From Astropecten irregularis (taxonomy: Eukaryota; Echinodermata; Asteroidea; Paxillosida; Astropectinidae): a stretch of DNA of 64,000 nucleotides. The stretch covers positions 22,442,455 through 22,506,454 of the forward strand of contig OZ020246.1 in NCBI GenBank assembly GCA_963971285.1, written 5' to 3'. Below the pieces are notes generated by a model, which was not told the DNA's origin, made no database searches, and saw nothing but the letters and a program-made list of their open reading frames with translations. Both the position numbers and the translations under genes were made by a program. This document shows, piece after piece, positions 12,101 to 24,100 of this stretch; within the stretch, counting starts at the first letter, position 1; every line of letters starts with the position of its first letter.

Positions 12101-15100
12101 GGGTGAATGCTGGAGACGGCAGCCGTACACAGGTAGAGGACAAGGCCATCGCAAATGCCTATGGCAACCGATTCGCCATCCCGCTAGACTTTGAATTACT
12201 CGAGTCCCACATGCCATTTTTTCAGTCCGCCCTTGGTGACCGATTGGAGTACGAGCTGACCTTCAACGACTACAGCCGCGTTATCAAGGCAACTGATGAT
12301 AGCAAGGCCAGCTACACCATCGACAACATCTCTCTCGAGTTTGACACTGTGAGCGAGCCGAGCCTGGCCCGCACGATTCGCGGTCGGTATGCTGGCCGGC
12401 TAGCCATCCTGTACGAGCGCATATTGCGCCACCGCAAGGTTACCCCCGACAAGAGTCAGACTCTGTGGAATATCAACCTGAACGTCCCCGCTCGAAGCTT
12501 GAAGGGAATACTCATGCTGTTTGAGGATGGGGAAACAGCAGCAGCGTTCGGCCGAGATACAGAATCTTTCTATAATCCCAAGATTGAAAAAGTCGAGGTC
12601 ACGATAGAAGGGGTGCCAAACCAGTTGTATTCCCAGGGAATACGGGCGTACCAGCAGTGGGATGAGGCCAGGAAATATTTCGCCAGCGGCCCTTCAGCAA
12701 AGCACCATGCAGAGGTCGCTGCAGTCGCCAAAGACCTGAGACTGGCCGATGTAAAAATAGGGGAGTACCTATCAAGCAAGTACGCGCTATGGCTGGACAT
12801 GAGGACCAGCGACGACGACTCGCTGCACGGTAGTGGCCGGCGCATAGAAAATGCGAGTGAGGGAGTCACGGTCCAGATCACCAAAAAGGCAGAAACGGCG
12901 GGCACATTGAACATGTATCTGTACGTCATTATGGACGCGCAGATCAACATTGAAAATGGGCGTTTTATCAACGCTCTGTACTAATGGGCACGCGATTATT
13001 TGCGGGCAGACTGGCTGCGGCAAAACGGTTTTTACCCTGGACCTTCTCGAGCTACCCCGCTCTCGTGGCGGCTACAGAGACACGTTTGCGCACATCATCA
13101 TATTGTGCCCTACAGCGCGTTGGAACAAAACTTACCACGAGCGGCACTGGGTCTGGACAGACCCGGAGGTTTTCATAGTCGACCCCGGCGATAAACTTCA
13201 CGAATATCTGCGAGCTTTTTACTCTATATTTGCCGGCGAGCCAACGTTGTACATCATTGACGACTGCTCGGCCAGTAAAGCCCTGACAAAAAAGAAAGAC
13301 ATGTTGTCCGAGCTTGCATTTTCGGGCCGCCATGCCTCTCAATCTGTGTGGGTCTTAACGCAGAAGTATAACTCGGTCCTTAAAGACCTCCGTGAGCAGA
13401 CAAAGTGGATCGCTATCTTCCACTGCAAAGAAAGAGATTCTTTTGAAGATTGCCTGCGAGAAAACGATGTAATCCCAACAAAAGAAGAGCGAGCTGCGCT
13501 AAGGAAACAGCTATCTGAAGCTAAACATGCTAAGCTCATACTAAAGACTGATCAGCCAGCTGCTTATCAACTGTTAACATAAGCTTAACAACTGTTAACA
13601 TAAGCTTAACAACTATGTTGGAGCTTTGGATGCAGACGGCGACGCTGATAGCAGTTTTTGCTAATTTGATGTTGTGGTGTTATTTTTTGTTGGAGTATGT
13701 TAGACTTAAGCGCGGAATAACATACGTGATCTCACCATTGCAAAGTGCTGTCCACAACATGGCAAACGCGGATGAATTTATCGACCAGCTGTTGTCTCAA
13801 GAGGGTGCCAAAGAGAAAAGCACGGGTACCACTGTAGCTATGACAATCGACACAGAGAGACAAGAACAAAAACGAGCCCGTCTGGCGGCAATCGTGGCTG
13901 GTGGTACAGCCAAAAAATACCTTGGTTAACAACCGACTCTCGCACAAGTTGACGAGATGACCGATGGCGAGGTCTCCAAACACTATGGACGCTATGAGGC
14001 GCGCCTTGGGGCCTCAATGACAAAAACGCTCGGAGATTCCGCGCTGCAGATGTATGCGCTATTAGCGGGTAGAGTTTTACCCATTCCTCCTGAAAATAGA
14101 CCCCAGCTTGTGTCAGACCTCTCCGAAGACCCCTTTGTTCAGCATGCACTGACGACTGCTTGCTGCGAGCTATATTATCGCTATGGAATGTACCTAGCTC
14201 CGCTGACGGCGGCGATGACCACAGCTAAACACTGTCGATTTGGAGATCAGGTATCTCCTACATATGCGGAAGATGGAGGAGACGACATTGAAATCGATGG
14301 CCTCGCAGGAGACGGCCCCACAAGAGCCTGCCCAGGAGGCGACCCCTCCAACGCAAGAGAGGGTGACGATTAAAAACCCGAAGAAAGTCGCGGCTGGTCA
14401 AAAGGGTGCGTCGGCCAGAAAAGCAAAACAAGAAGCACTACTTGAACAGCTTCAAAAGGCCAAAGAGGGTCTCCAGCCATCTCAAACCGCCCAGCCTGCC
14501 GAAACCGCTGAAACTGCGCCTGAAACTGCGGCTGAGGCAGCGACTTTCAGTGCGCAGACCGGATGGATAGCGTTTGCAGTCCTCGCAGCTGTTGCTGTTG
14601 GTGCCGCGCTATATGCGCAAAAGTCTGCGCCCCCTTCTATAAATAGAGGCGCGCGGGCAAAAGCCGCCCCTGTCAGAATCGAAGCACGGGAAAAAAAGGT
14701 TCTATTAGACGAAAGGCCTGACCCTTTCCATATGCAATTACTCTTGATGCCACCATGTCTACTCCCAGTACAGACGGCAAACAGCTTGCCAATTTGGCAT
14801 ACCACTCCGCCGTTGTGAGTGGGCTCGCAATGGGGTACGCCGCACTTGGCAAAAAAATCACGAAAGGTGCTACGCCAAAATTGGACTTTGTGCCATATGA
14901 TGTCGGCATGGTCATTCTAGATGTGGGTCTGGCCATGGCCACCAAGGATATGCTCGTAAAGCAGGGGATACTCCCCGCCGACATATTGAAGTAAACGCTC
15001 TTACTTTTGTATAGCCGCAACAAGATGGCCTCTATAGCGATGCTTGTAGGTGGAGCATTGGTGAACGCACTCGCGTTCTCAGGGTCAAACTTTCTCTTCT

Positions 15101-18100
15101 CATCGTTAAGCGGTTCCGACGAGGAGCGAAAACGACATGACAAAGCCTTAGAACAGCTCCAAGCTGCACAGGCCGAATGGTCGCGCAAGCGGGCTGAACG
15201 TCTTGACTGGATCAATGAAGAGCTGCGCCGCCAGGGACACGCCGTGCACACTTTCCGTGATGTTGATGAAGCCATCCGCCAATACAATCTCATCACTGCT
15301 GGCAGTGGCGTTGTGCTAGCACAAAAACCGGAACCCAAGCTGTCAGATTTTTACCAACCATCGCCGGAGCAACGCGATAGAGAAATCGCCTTTGTAGTCG
15401 TGGGACTGGGAGCCACTTCGGTCGCAGCCTATATGCTCACCAAGTGATTGCCGAGACAAAATTGCCAAATAAAAAAAAAATCCCACCTTTTTTTTCCCGA
15501 GCCCAGCCTGTTGGAGACTGATTTGGTTGCTTGAATATCTCGCAAGACATGACCGCCAGTCCGACATCTGCTCGCCTGACAGCAAAGCTGTCTCGCATCT
15601 ACTATAGCCCCCGCGGCTACTGGAAGGGACTAGCGGCGATTAAAAACCTCTCTGCTGTTGCCAAGATCTCTGAAGAGGATGCTCGGGCTTGGCTTAAAAA
15701 GCAGGCAATTTGGCAGATCTACCTCCCAGCCCCGAGGCACGTTCCAAGGCCAAAATTCGATGTCGGCGTGCCAAACGAGGTTCACCAAGCTGACCTGCTC
15801 TTTCTCCCCCGCGACCGCCCCGGCCGCAAGACATACAAGTACGCACTCACCATCGTTGACGTTGCCTCGCGCTACAAGGAAGCTGAACCTCTGGCAACAA
15901 AAGAAGCCAAAGAAGTTGCCGATGCCATGTCTCGCATTTACAAGCGAGGCCCGTTGAGGTGGCCCAGGCTGCTTCAGGTCGACCCTGGACGTGAGTTCAT
16001 GGGTGCAGTCAATCAGCTGCTCGCAAAGCACAACGTCGAGGTCAGGCGAGGCCGTGTGGACATTCACCGAGACCAGGGAATCGTGGAGCGATTTAACCGG
16101 ACCTTGGCTGAGCGGCTCTTCGGACACCAATACGCTCAAGAGATGAGGCTTTCCGAGGGTCAAAGGTCGACTGAATGGGTGGCCCGGTTGCCCGCCGTAA
16201 TTGCTGCCTTAAATGGAGAAGTGACTCGGTTGACTGGTAAAAGACCGTCTGAGGCCATCAAGGCTAAAACGGTGATGCAAAAACCCTCCTCCACTGTTCC
16301 AGGCCGTCTTGTTGGCCCTAGTGAGCAAAAGCTCCCTTCAGACGTTGGTGTTCGCTATCTGTACCAGCCGGGCGAGCTGGAGGGTGGCCGCCGTCGTGCC
16401 ACCGATCCAACGTGGTCCCTGGATGTGTACCGGCTCGGACGCTCGGTGACCAAGCCCAACGAGCCCGTGCTCTACTATTTGCTGGATGGGCCTGCACGTG
16501 GCTTCGTCCGGGAGGAGCTCCTCGTGGTGCCTCCTGATACCCAACTACCGCCGGATGGGGTTCTCAAGCATTGAATAGCTCGTCTAGTAATTGGTTAATA
16601 TCGAACATGCCTACAGGGGTTGCATCTTTGTGTCCGTAGGCCAAGGTGCCAACCCCATTTTTCGCGATCCAGCGCTTGCTATCAAAGGGTGATAGAGATA
16701 CTTTGTTAAGACTCTGTCCATAGATGCGGTGGCGCTCGGACCGGAGCACATCCATGCTGTGGCGAAAGGTCTTTTTATCGAAGAGCGCTTCTTTATACTG
16801 CTCGTGGCGAATACGCTTCTTCACGACAGACTTTTTCACACCTTTGGCCTTCTTTATATTTTTGCCATCAGCCTCTAGGATTGAGTACATTTTAGGGCGC
16901 AGACCAACATATTCGGCGATAGGGCGCCCGGCGCACTCGTCTTTCATCTCACCCAGCACCTTTTTGTTCGTATTGCTGCGTAGTGGGTGCTCCTCGGGGT
17001 AGCCGGACGTGTCGTAGAGATGTACACGCTCTGCCATATCTTGGTACACGTCCTCAGTTTGGAGCTCGATAAGGAGGCTATCCGTGTCGGTGTAAAGGAG
17101 CTGACAGCGCTCTCCGTACTGACCCTTCATCTGGTTGTAGTAGAAGTCGTACATAAGGTGTTTGGAGAGGTCCAGGATGCTCATCCCAACGAACACCGGG
17201 CGATTGAGAACCAATCTGCTCTTGTGGACCTGGATGGCCGCAAGGTCGTCATCAAAGATGGTTGCCCGCGCGAAGGCTGGGCTGGCAATAAGGCGCCTGA
17301 GTCTGTCCTCTTCATCAGCCCTGACGAGCTTCACGTTGACCCGCTTGCGGAGATTCTCCATGGTTTTGCCGAAGACACTGTTGTTCATCAGCTTATAGAG
17401 ATCCTTCTCAAAGTCGCTGGTTGCTTTTCTCCGGAGTTCAGTGTTCATTCTGATATAGGGCTCCATCCAGGGGCTTTGATTAAAGGATAGAGCTCTGTGA
17501 ACCTTTTTTAGGCGCATACCCATCGACAGATAGAGTTGTAGGTTGCGGTAGTGAAGCACGTAGCGTTCCTTATTGCGAAGGTTGGGGACCAGCTTCTCAA
17601 CCTCAGTGGGCGTCGCCCCAACAGCAAGAAGGTTGTGCTGATACTCCGACATCCACTCTTTTTGGACTACCATGCGCTCCGGAGCCAGCGGATATGCATT
17701 GTGCGCATCGTGCAGCTCTTCCGGGTATTCGAGATCCACCTCCAGGATGTAGCCATTGGGGCTCTCGGCCGGGTGAGCCGCTATACTTGCGGCGAGCCCA
17801 TCGCAATCCTCTACCCACCGAAAGCCGCCAGTGGGCAGGGGCTGGCTCATCGCCCAGCCATACAGGTTGTTAGCGTCGAGGTAGAGGATGTGGCTACGTT
17901 CTTTAGAGGAGTCATATCCCTCGACCAGGGGATTGTTCGCTTTCGCATACCTCCTCGAGACCATAGATATCCCGCCGCGCAGCCCCTTTTCAATGAAGAG
18001 GTGCTGGTCATAGTCCGTCAGCAGGTCTAGCTCGATTCCCGTTTTCTTGAGCAAGGCGTCCCAGGAGAGACCGGGGCTCGTGTAGTAGTTGGCGGGATCT

Positions 18101-21100
18101 AATTTATACTGACGCAGACATGTCTTTCGAAAGGTCTCAAAGACGTCTGCCAGAAGTAGGACGTCGGTGCGACAATATAGGTCGCTGTAGTCTCCCAGGT
18201 TGCGGCATCCAAAGGCCCCCCAGACATTTTGGGCATGGGCATAATCGGCCTCGCTGATGCGTTCTTCCGAGAGTTTGCTGTAAAATACCTCTTTGGGTGG
18301 GAGCGCTGGCTCGGCAAACCGCTCCCAGGAGTCCATATACTCGTATGGATAGATGCCCTTGCGCAGCAGCAGCTCGCGCTTTTTTTCGTCGGGCTCAAAC
18401 TTGGTTGTGATATTGAATGCTTCGGGTTGGTTGGCCGCCGCGAGCTTGTCCAACGAGGCTAGCAAAAACTGCGCACTATCGATGAAGCGGAGCTGCCCGA
18501 GAGAAAAGGAAATGTATTTCTCCGTGTTGTTGGGGATACATGATACCTTTCCCTCTACCTTCGAGATCGCCTGCATGAGAAGATGGGAGTCGTAGCCCCG
18601 AAGGTTGTGAAAGACAACTGGTATGGGTGTTGTCTTCAGGTTCAGCCTCAATTTGAGGTTACATGCGTTGTGGGCTGCCCCTCTGTATTTTCCGACGATG
18701 TGGCAGTGGTCCCGGACTCTATCACCCGCTAGAGGTTTATCGCACACATGACAGGTTGTCGCTTTGTTGTAAGACTTCCAGTCCTCTCGGGTCATTTGCA
18801 TAGCTTTTGGGCTGGTCAGCATCGCCTTAATTTTTCGCTCCTCTTCCTTAAGCGCTCGGAAGAAGTGCTCTGCCGCATTGGGGTCTCTGTATTCCACGGA
18901 TGGTTGTGTCTGGCCGTCACAACGGACAACTGTGAAACAGTAGCTGCACGCCTCGTGCTGTTGTGTCTTCCTGGTGTTGCTCTTCGTTGGGTCGAGCTCA
19001 GGGCCCTCGAGTTTGATTGTGAGGGCCTCAAAGTCGGCGTAGATGATGAAGGGGGCTGACAGCTGTTTTTGATGGTTCTGAAAAACCAACTTGTTTTTGC
19101 CCTCTTCAGGCATCTCTACTCTCACCGCCGTTTGCCCGATACCGCGGCACTCTGGCTTGTGGGCCTCCAGCAGGTCTTCTCTGGTGTAACCGTGAAGACA
19201 GCGCTCGCAAAAGTGCTTACGCTCGTTGTGTTTGCTCTGATCATATAAGAGGCGATTTAGATCTTTGATCCAGGTGTAGTGAAACTTTCCCGCCTTTTCG
19301 ATCAGCAACAGGTTGATGCGGGGCCCTGCTTGCTTGCTGAGGCGGTGGATAATAACGCCCTTGTCCCAGCCAAAGACGTTAATGGTTAGGTTGTTCTGTC
19401 TCTCGACCTTCTCGATCATAGAGATGGGTGTCGGGGCTTCGGTCCCCTCGAAGTTTAGACCGTCATCCGTGGGGTATTTAGAGGGTCTCTGTGGGTCTTT
19501 CTCTGCAGGAAACATGGCAGATCTCAAGGCCCATCGGAGGCAGTTGTCATCCTGGTTTTTCACATTGATAACAGCCTTCTTGTTTTTCACCGCTGCGGGT
19601 AGTGAGATGTAAGAGCCTCCTCTAAGGGGCTGGTATCTAGCGATGCTCAGCCATAGAGTCAGCACTCTGTCAACCACCCACCCAGAGCCCCTTTGGGTCC
19701 ATTTCTCAAGGGTCTCCTGGATGACGGGAAAAGATCTGTCAAGTGCCTCCTTGATTTCATTGGTCTGAATAAGCGGTTCCTGTTTGTGTCTTAGCACAGG
19801 GTCTGTGTACTCCGAGAAACCGTCGGGTTTGTCTTTTCGAAGCTGGACCTTGAGAGCCAGCTGAAACTTTACCCCGTTCAGAGCCTCGATCTCTTTCTCG
19901 AGTTTCTTGCGAATCCGGGGACGCAAACCTTCCAGGAGAGCTTTGGGGTCTGCTTCGAGGGCGTGCCCCTGGGGGATGTTTAGCTCCCAACCCCGTAAAA
20001 AATTCCCTATCTCCCATGGGAGTCGTCGAAAGACTAGGTCGTCTTTTTTCTGTTCTTGGAACACTTCCAGTATCTCTTTTTGATAGTCTTGAGTTGTTCG
20101 AAAAACTTTAGTGATCGGGTCAAACTTTTCTACAATGGCCTGCCTTTTTCTCTCCTTCTTCGTGCGAAGAGGAATGGTAGGCCGATGTGCCCTTGGAAGC
20201 AGAGGCTTAAGCAGGCGCCTCTTTACTTCCTCGGAGATTGGCTCATCTAAGATATTGTTTACAACGTCACGGGCTGGTTCTGATATTTTAACTTCAGCCA
20301 ACAACTGGGCGACGTCTATGGTGGGCTCTGGCATTTCCCCCCTCTCTCTCGGCGGGCTTGTCGATTTCTCGCCCGCCTGGCCCTGTCCCGCTCGATCTGT
20401 TCCGGGGTACGCCTTGCCCTTCGCTCTCGCGCGAGGCGGTTTCGTCTCCCCCGTGCTTCAGCGCTCATCGGCATGGTGCGTGATGAGTATTCTCATAGGA
20501 ACACACTTCTCTAATTGAAAATCTTTATCGCTGCAAGCCGTTTAAACTCTGATCTAAAGGGACGTTGCTTTTCACGCCAGGCCCGCACACGACTGCTGCC
20601 ACCATTACAGGTGCGGCACCAAGCCAGGGCTGTTTTTACCCCTATCCCACACATTTGACAGGCATAAGTTGTCCTGTCTTTTCGAAGTCGAGCCAGGTGA
20701 ATTTTGCAATAGTCTCTAAGGCAGATGCGACCACAAAGCTCCGTAGAGCCTAGAACAAGCCACTGGCAATTGTTGTTACCCTTCATCGTATACTATAATA
20801 TAATACATAAGGTGTACCCATTACAACAGGTATGTCTAATTGGTTCAATAACCAGGAGTGACCTTTGACCTTACTGCCCATGTTCCTCTTCGGGTCGATG
20901 TTAATGATTAACACCAAGGCTGGTGCCAATCATCAACCCGGCACGCGCCACAGAGTGACCTTTGGACCGCTACAACCAACCACACGCCTGGGCTAGCGAG
21001 TGGTAAGGGCTGCTGCGCCAGAACCCCCATTTTATATACTACTACAAGTGAAAACTCGCGAAGAAAAGCATATTATAGAAACTGTTAACAAGTGAAAACT

Positions 21101-24100
21101 CGCGAAGAGACGCATAAATGAAAAGAAGACAATTTTTCTGAAATTGTATCAATAATTCTATATTTTTGTAACAGGAAATGCAGTTACGAGGAAGTCTGTT
21201 TCCCGGAAGTAAATATTTACATGCTTTTATCCTACACGACGCTCGTCTAGAAGTTATTGCCAGTGGAAATCAATACACTTTGAGTTGGGTTTTCGCTATT
21301 TTCTCTGGACTCAGATGTCCGATTGAGCTCAAATTTCCACAGGTTATAGCATTTCATGTACATGTTGGGATTAGACAAAGTGTGGGTGCTGTTCTGTGAC
21401 CATTAGGCCTACCAATCATGTATTATACCTTTACGTTGACGTCGCCAATTCACCGCTCTATTAAAACTGGCAATACAGTACAGTTTGCCAATTTCTTCAA
21501 AGCTATTCTCCCCAAGTTGATAAGAACAGTAAAATGCGTGTGTGTACGAGGCAGTTAACTGGTATCTGCATGTTGTTCGTATGGTAGGCCTATGGTCACT
21601 GGAGTTCGGTATAGAGATCCGTAGATGATGTCCAATCGACACAGCAAGATTTCATGATGTGTTTTTGTTCACGTGTTCACCTAAAGGTGTAGCTGGATGC
21701 TCGAATGAGGAACCTCTTGGTATGGAGGATGGACGCATCCTGGATGAAAGCATCACAGCGTCATCTTATTGGAAAAATCGTGCATGTTGTACACCGGCGA
21801 GGGCACGGCTTAATACCCAAGGTGTATTTATGCATTTAATTCAGTAGTACGTGAAAATTAATCTAAACATTTGTAAATCAATGTAACGATTTTTTAGCTC
21901 TTGCTCAAAGTCGCCGAAGACGCTTAAAATGATAGTTTTGTCCAATAATGCAGCGAGGTCTTTATAAAGCTTCATCCATAGACGTCGACAAAGGAACGAA
22001 AATGTAAACACAAAAATCTAACCCAACCACATCGCACCAAACCGAAACATAAAAAAATTAAAATTTAAAAAAAGATTTATAGTATAGGTTTTACCGGTCA
22101 TTTTCGGAAAATGAGGAGACAATTCAAATGCTGCGCCATTCCTTTTCGCGTGAAACTGCAAGGTACCTCAAAATAGTAATTCGATTTCACTTCATGTGCA
22201 AGCAAAAACAAGCGTCAGGCGAATAAAAAGAATCGCCTTTCAATTCAAAATTCCATTCAAAATTCCATTCAAATTCGTCACGGCTTTTGGCAGCGTGCTA
22301 AATTGAATGCCGATTTTGGCTTAACTGAACGACTGTTGAATATAATTGATTGCAATGGATACGGATGCATTAAAGTGAATTCGAGTGACGGTTTCAAATT
22401 CGTTAAAATGAAATTGGCCGCTCATTTGCCGAAAATGACCGGGAATACCTATAATAAAACAATTTTTAAAAACGAAGAAAGAATTTTGAGACCGATTTTT
22501 TGGAGATTCATTACATCAAATCCAGTGAAAGATGGGAAATTATACTCACTATTAAGTGACGTTTCACTGATAAGCTATCATTTTCATCAGACTGGCGACT
22601 CATACCACTGATCACTGTCCTTTTATTGACGTTGGAGACTGCCGTAGAGGGCGTGGTTATGAGACCGTCAAATATGTTATGTTATTGGCCCCCTCGTCCC
22701 AGCCTAGCCTGTTGAGCACATTGTCACCTCTCATCCTGATCCAAATGGATTCTTTAAGCCATCTGGTAGTTTTGTCCGATTCCTTGTCTATGATTTCTGC
22801 TTTGTCCCCGTCAATGTTGTGGTTGGTGTCCACGACATGGTCTGTGATGGCTGATTTGTGATGCTCCGTAGAAGACTCCTTGCGAGTAGCGACCAGGCGC
22901 GACCTGTTTCGCCAATATAAGATTTTGAACAACTGGCGCAAGGTATTTCATATGCAGCGTCCGCTTTCAAGCAAGGGTCTTGTTTGTCCTTGGGGTGGAC
23001 CAAGTAGGCTCCGCAAGGTTCTATGAGGCTTGCTGGTAGTAGAGAAGCCATGTTTACGGAACACACGAGAGACTCGTTCGGTGAGACCAGCAACATAGGG
23101 ACAACGACAAGGCCCTTGGATTTGTTGTTCAGGTCATATTGCCCTTCTTGTTCGTGGTCTTGTTTAGGTTTAGGATTGAGCCTGTCTTGTTTGACCTTGT
23201 TTACCACCCATTTGGGGTAACCACAGTCCGATAGATCTTTTGAGATGTGGCGCTCTTCTTCCAGTCAGTCACTCTCTTCTGTGACGATTTTGTCGCTTCT
23301 GCCCAGTTGAGTCCTGATGACACCGAGCTTTTGGTGCAAAGCATGATGGGAAGAGAACTGCAAGTATTGGTCTGTGTGGGTCTCCTTCCTGTAAATGCAG
23401 AGTTTGACCGAACCATCAGGTTTTCTTATGAACCACAACCTATATTTTCAGCATATGGATTTCAGAGCTGGAGCCTGAACCTGAGCCTAAGCCTCCGTTT
23501 CGTAAACGCCCAAATAGTTACAAGTTATAACGTTATGACGGTCTCATTACCACGCCTTCTACGGAAGTCTCCAACGTCAATAAAAGGACAGAGAGCAGTG
23601 GTTTAAGTCGCCAGTCTGATGAAACTGATAGCTTATCAGTGAAACGTCACTAATTGGTGAGTACAATATTCCACCTATATAGGCCTATACTGGATTTGAA
23701 ATTATGAATCTCCAAAAATATATGTTAATCTACAATCCAGATGAATCTGTTCAAACAATTCTGAGACCGTTCAACATCCCCGGCCCTCATCTCCTTGCCC
23801 CTCTCTCTTTCCTCTCTCTTAATATTTAACCAATGTGTTTTCCGGTTTAACTCTCCGGACGAGCAGGTCTTGCAGCTGCATGGGTTGTCGGTAGCGCTGA
23901 CGACAATCCATGGATTCAAGTTGACTTCACTACCAGAGTCACCATCACTGGACTCATCACTCAAAACCGTGGGGATGATCCGTATGCTGCCCAACGAGTG
24001 ACCAAGTACCAGGTGTCGTATAGTGAGGATGGTCAGTCCTGGGATCACGTGACCTATACCAATGGGACAGCGATTACGGTCAGTCACTTTGAGATTGAAA

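Larger units (their letters stand above)
6434..21043. mobile_element. Polinton/Maverick element, near-complete, 14,610 bp
   Basis: The element is bounded by identical 145-bp inverted repeats starting AGTAGTATATAAAATGG and flanked by ACAAG at 6429-6433 and 21044-21048. The matching intron in copies 2 and 3 lacks it, giving an empty-site control. Polintons are self-synthesizing DNA elements that copy themselves with a protein-primed polymerase and insert with a retroviral-type integrase; many encode capsid proteins and are regarded as integrated viruses. All four hallmark modules are here: polymerase B, integrase, packaging ATPase and capsid proteins. Only one gene shows a frame break. A 5-bp rather than the usual 6-bp duplication is seen; a sixth base would be mismatched (A versus T). 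The interior is more GC-rich than the host. Confidence 0.95.

Noticed and set aside
6434-21043. Possible bacterial or phage contamination of the assembly
   Set aside because: The element is flanked by a target duplication and by host sequence that continues in sister copies, and its genes are of metazoan Polinton type.
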